A model generated the notes under the pieces. The model was not told the origin of the DNA, did not search any database, and saw nothing but the letters and a program-made list of their open reading frames with translations. This document shows positions 5,204 through 5,233 of a stretch of DNA of 5,233 bases, piece by piece; the first letter of the stretch is position 1, and every line of letters begins with the position of its first letter. Origin of the DNA: Bacilli bacterium (GTDB taxonomy: Bacteria > Bacillota_I > Bacilli_A > ML615J-28 > CAG-313); NCBI GenBank assembly GCA_900770645.1, contig CAAGKY010000014.1:1-5233 (forward strand). The letters are read 5' to 3'. The position numbers and the translations under genes are program-made.

Positions 5204-5233
5204 ATGAAAAATGTAATATTTGACTTAGATCTA
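5204..5233 (+). CDS. Probable HAD-superfamily hydrolase, first ten codons (continues outside window)
   Basis: The ATG at 5204 is preceded by GAGGT (5194-5198) and starts a frame that is open to the window end: MKNVIFDLDL. This is the N-terminal beta strand plus DxD of motif I of haloacid dehalogenase-like hydrolases, in which the first Asp (residue 7) is the nucleophile. A Leu follows the second Asp where Gly is commoner, a variant seen in some subfamilies (FDLDLT). Substrate and subfamily cannot be told from ten residues. It lies directly after the terminator of the previous operon. Confidence 0.6.
   Translation, partial: MKNVIFDLDL

Overview
The window is AT-rich (about two-thirds A+T by eye) and every credible gene lies on the + strand. 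It starts inside the 3' end of a sporulation sigma-E gene, followed directly by a complete sigma-G gene. This order is typical of endospore-forming Bacillota, so the source is a low-GC spore former. A clostridial, Turicibacter-like or Erysipelotrichia-like lineage fits, but the genus cannot be fixed from the sequence alone. Tryptophan is encoded by TGG and TGA is used as a stop, so the standard bacterial code applies.

Layout: (1) 1-270, C-terminal 89 codons of sigE; (2) 325-1095, sigG, with an RNA hairpin that would bury its ribosome binding site, and a terminator at 1094-1119; (3) 1191-1712, a small membrane protein resembling folate-type ECF transporter S components, with its own near-consensus sigma-A promoter; (4) 1713-1852, a 140-base gap holding a promoter and a leader with two inverted repeats; (5) 1853-3373, gpmI, cofactor-independent phosphoglycerate mutase; (6) 3374-3451, a promoter region; (7) 3452-4144 and 4157-5158, a tight two-gene operon of a NifU/IscU-like scaffold protein and a protein of the uncharacterised GGGtGRT family, closed by a strong terminator at 5164-5191; (8) 5204 to the end, the first ten codons of a probable HAD-superfamily hydrolase.

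The genes form separate transcription units rather than one pathway. sigE and sigG are the mother-cell and forespore sigma factors. The S component would import a vitamin using an energising module encoded elsewhere. GpmI performs the 3-PGA/2-PGA step of glycolysis.

The most interesting part is the last operon. The scaffold-like protein keeps the IscU/NifU fold signature but has a rearranged cysteine site and a long C-terminal extension. Its partner is a 333-residue protein of unknown function. Both genes avoid the ATA isoleucine codon completely, which suggests high expression. No cysteine desulfurase or Suf/Isc partner is present in the window, so the pair may be a dedicated metallocluster-related system with no assigned role.
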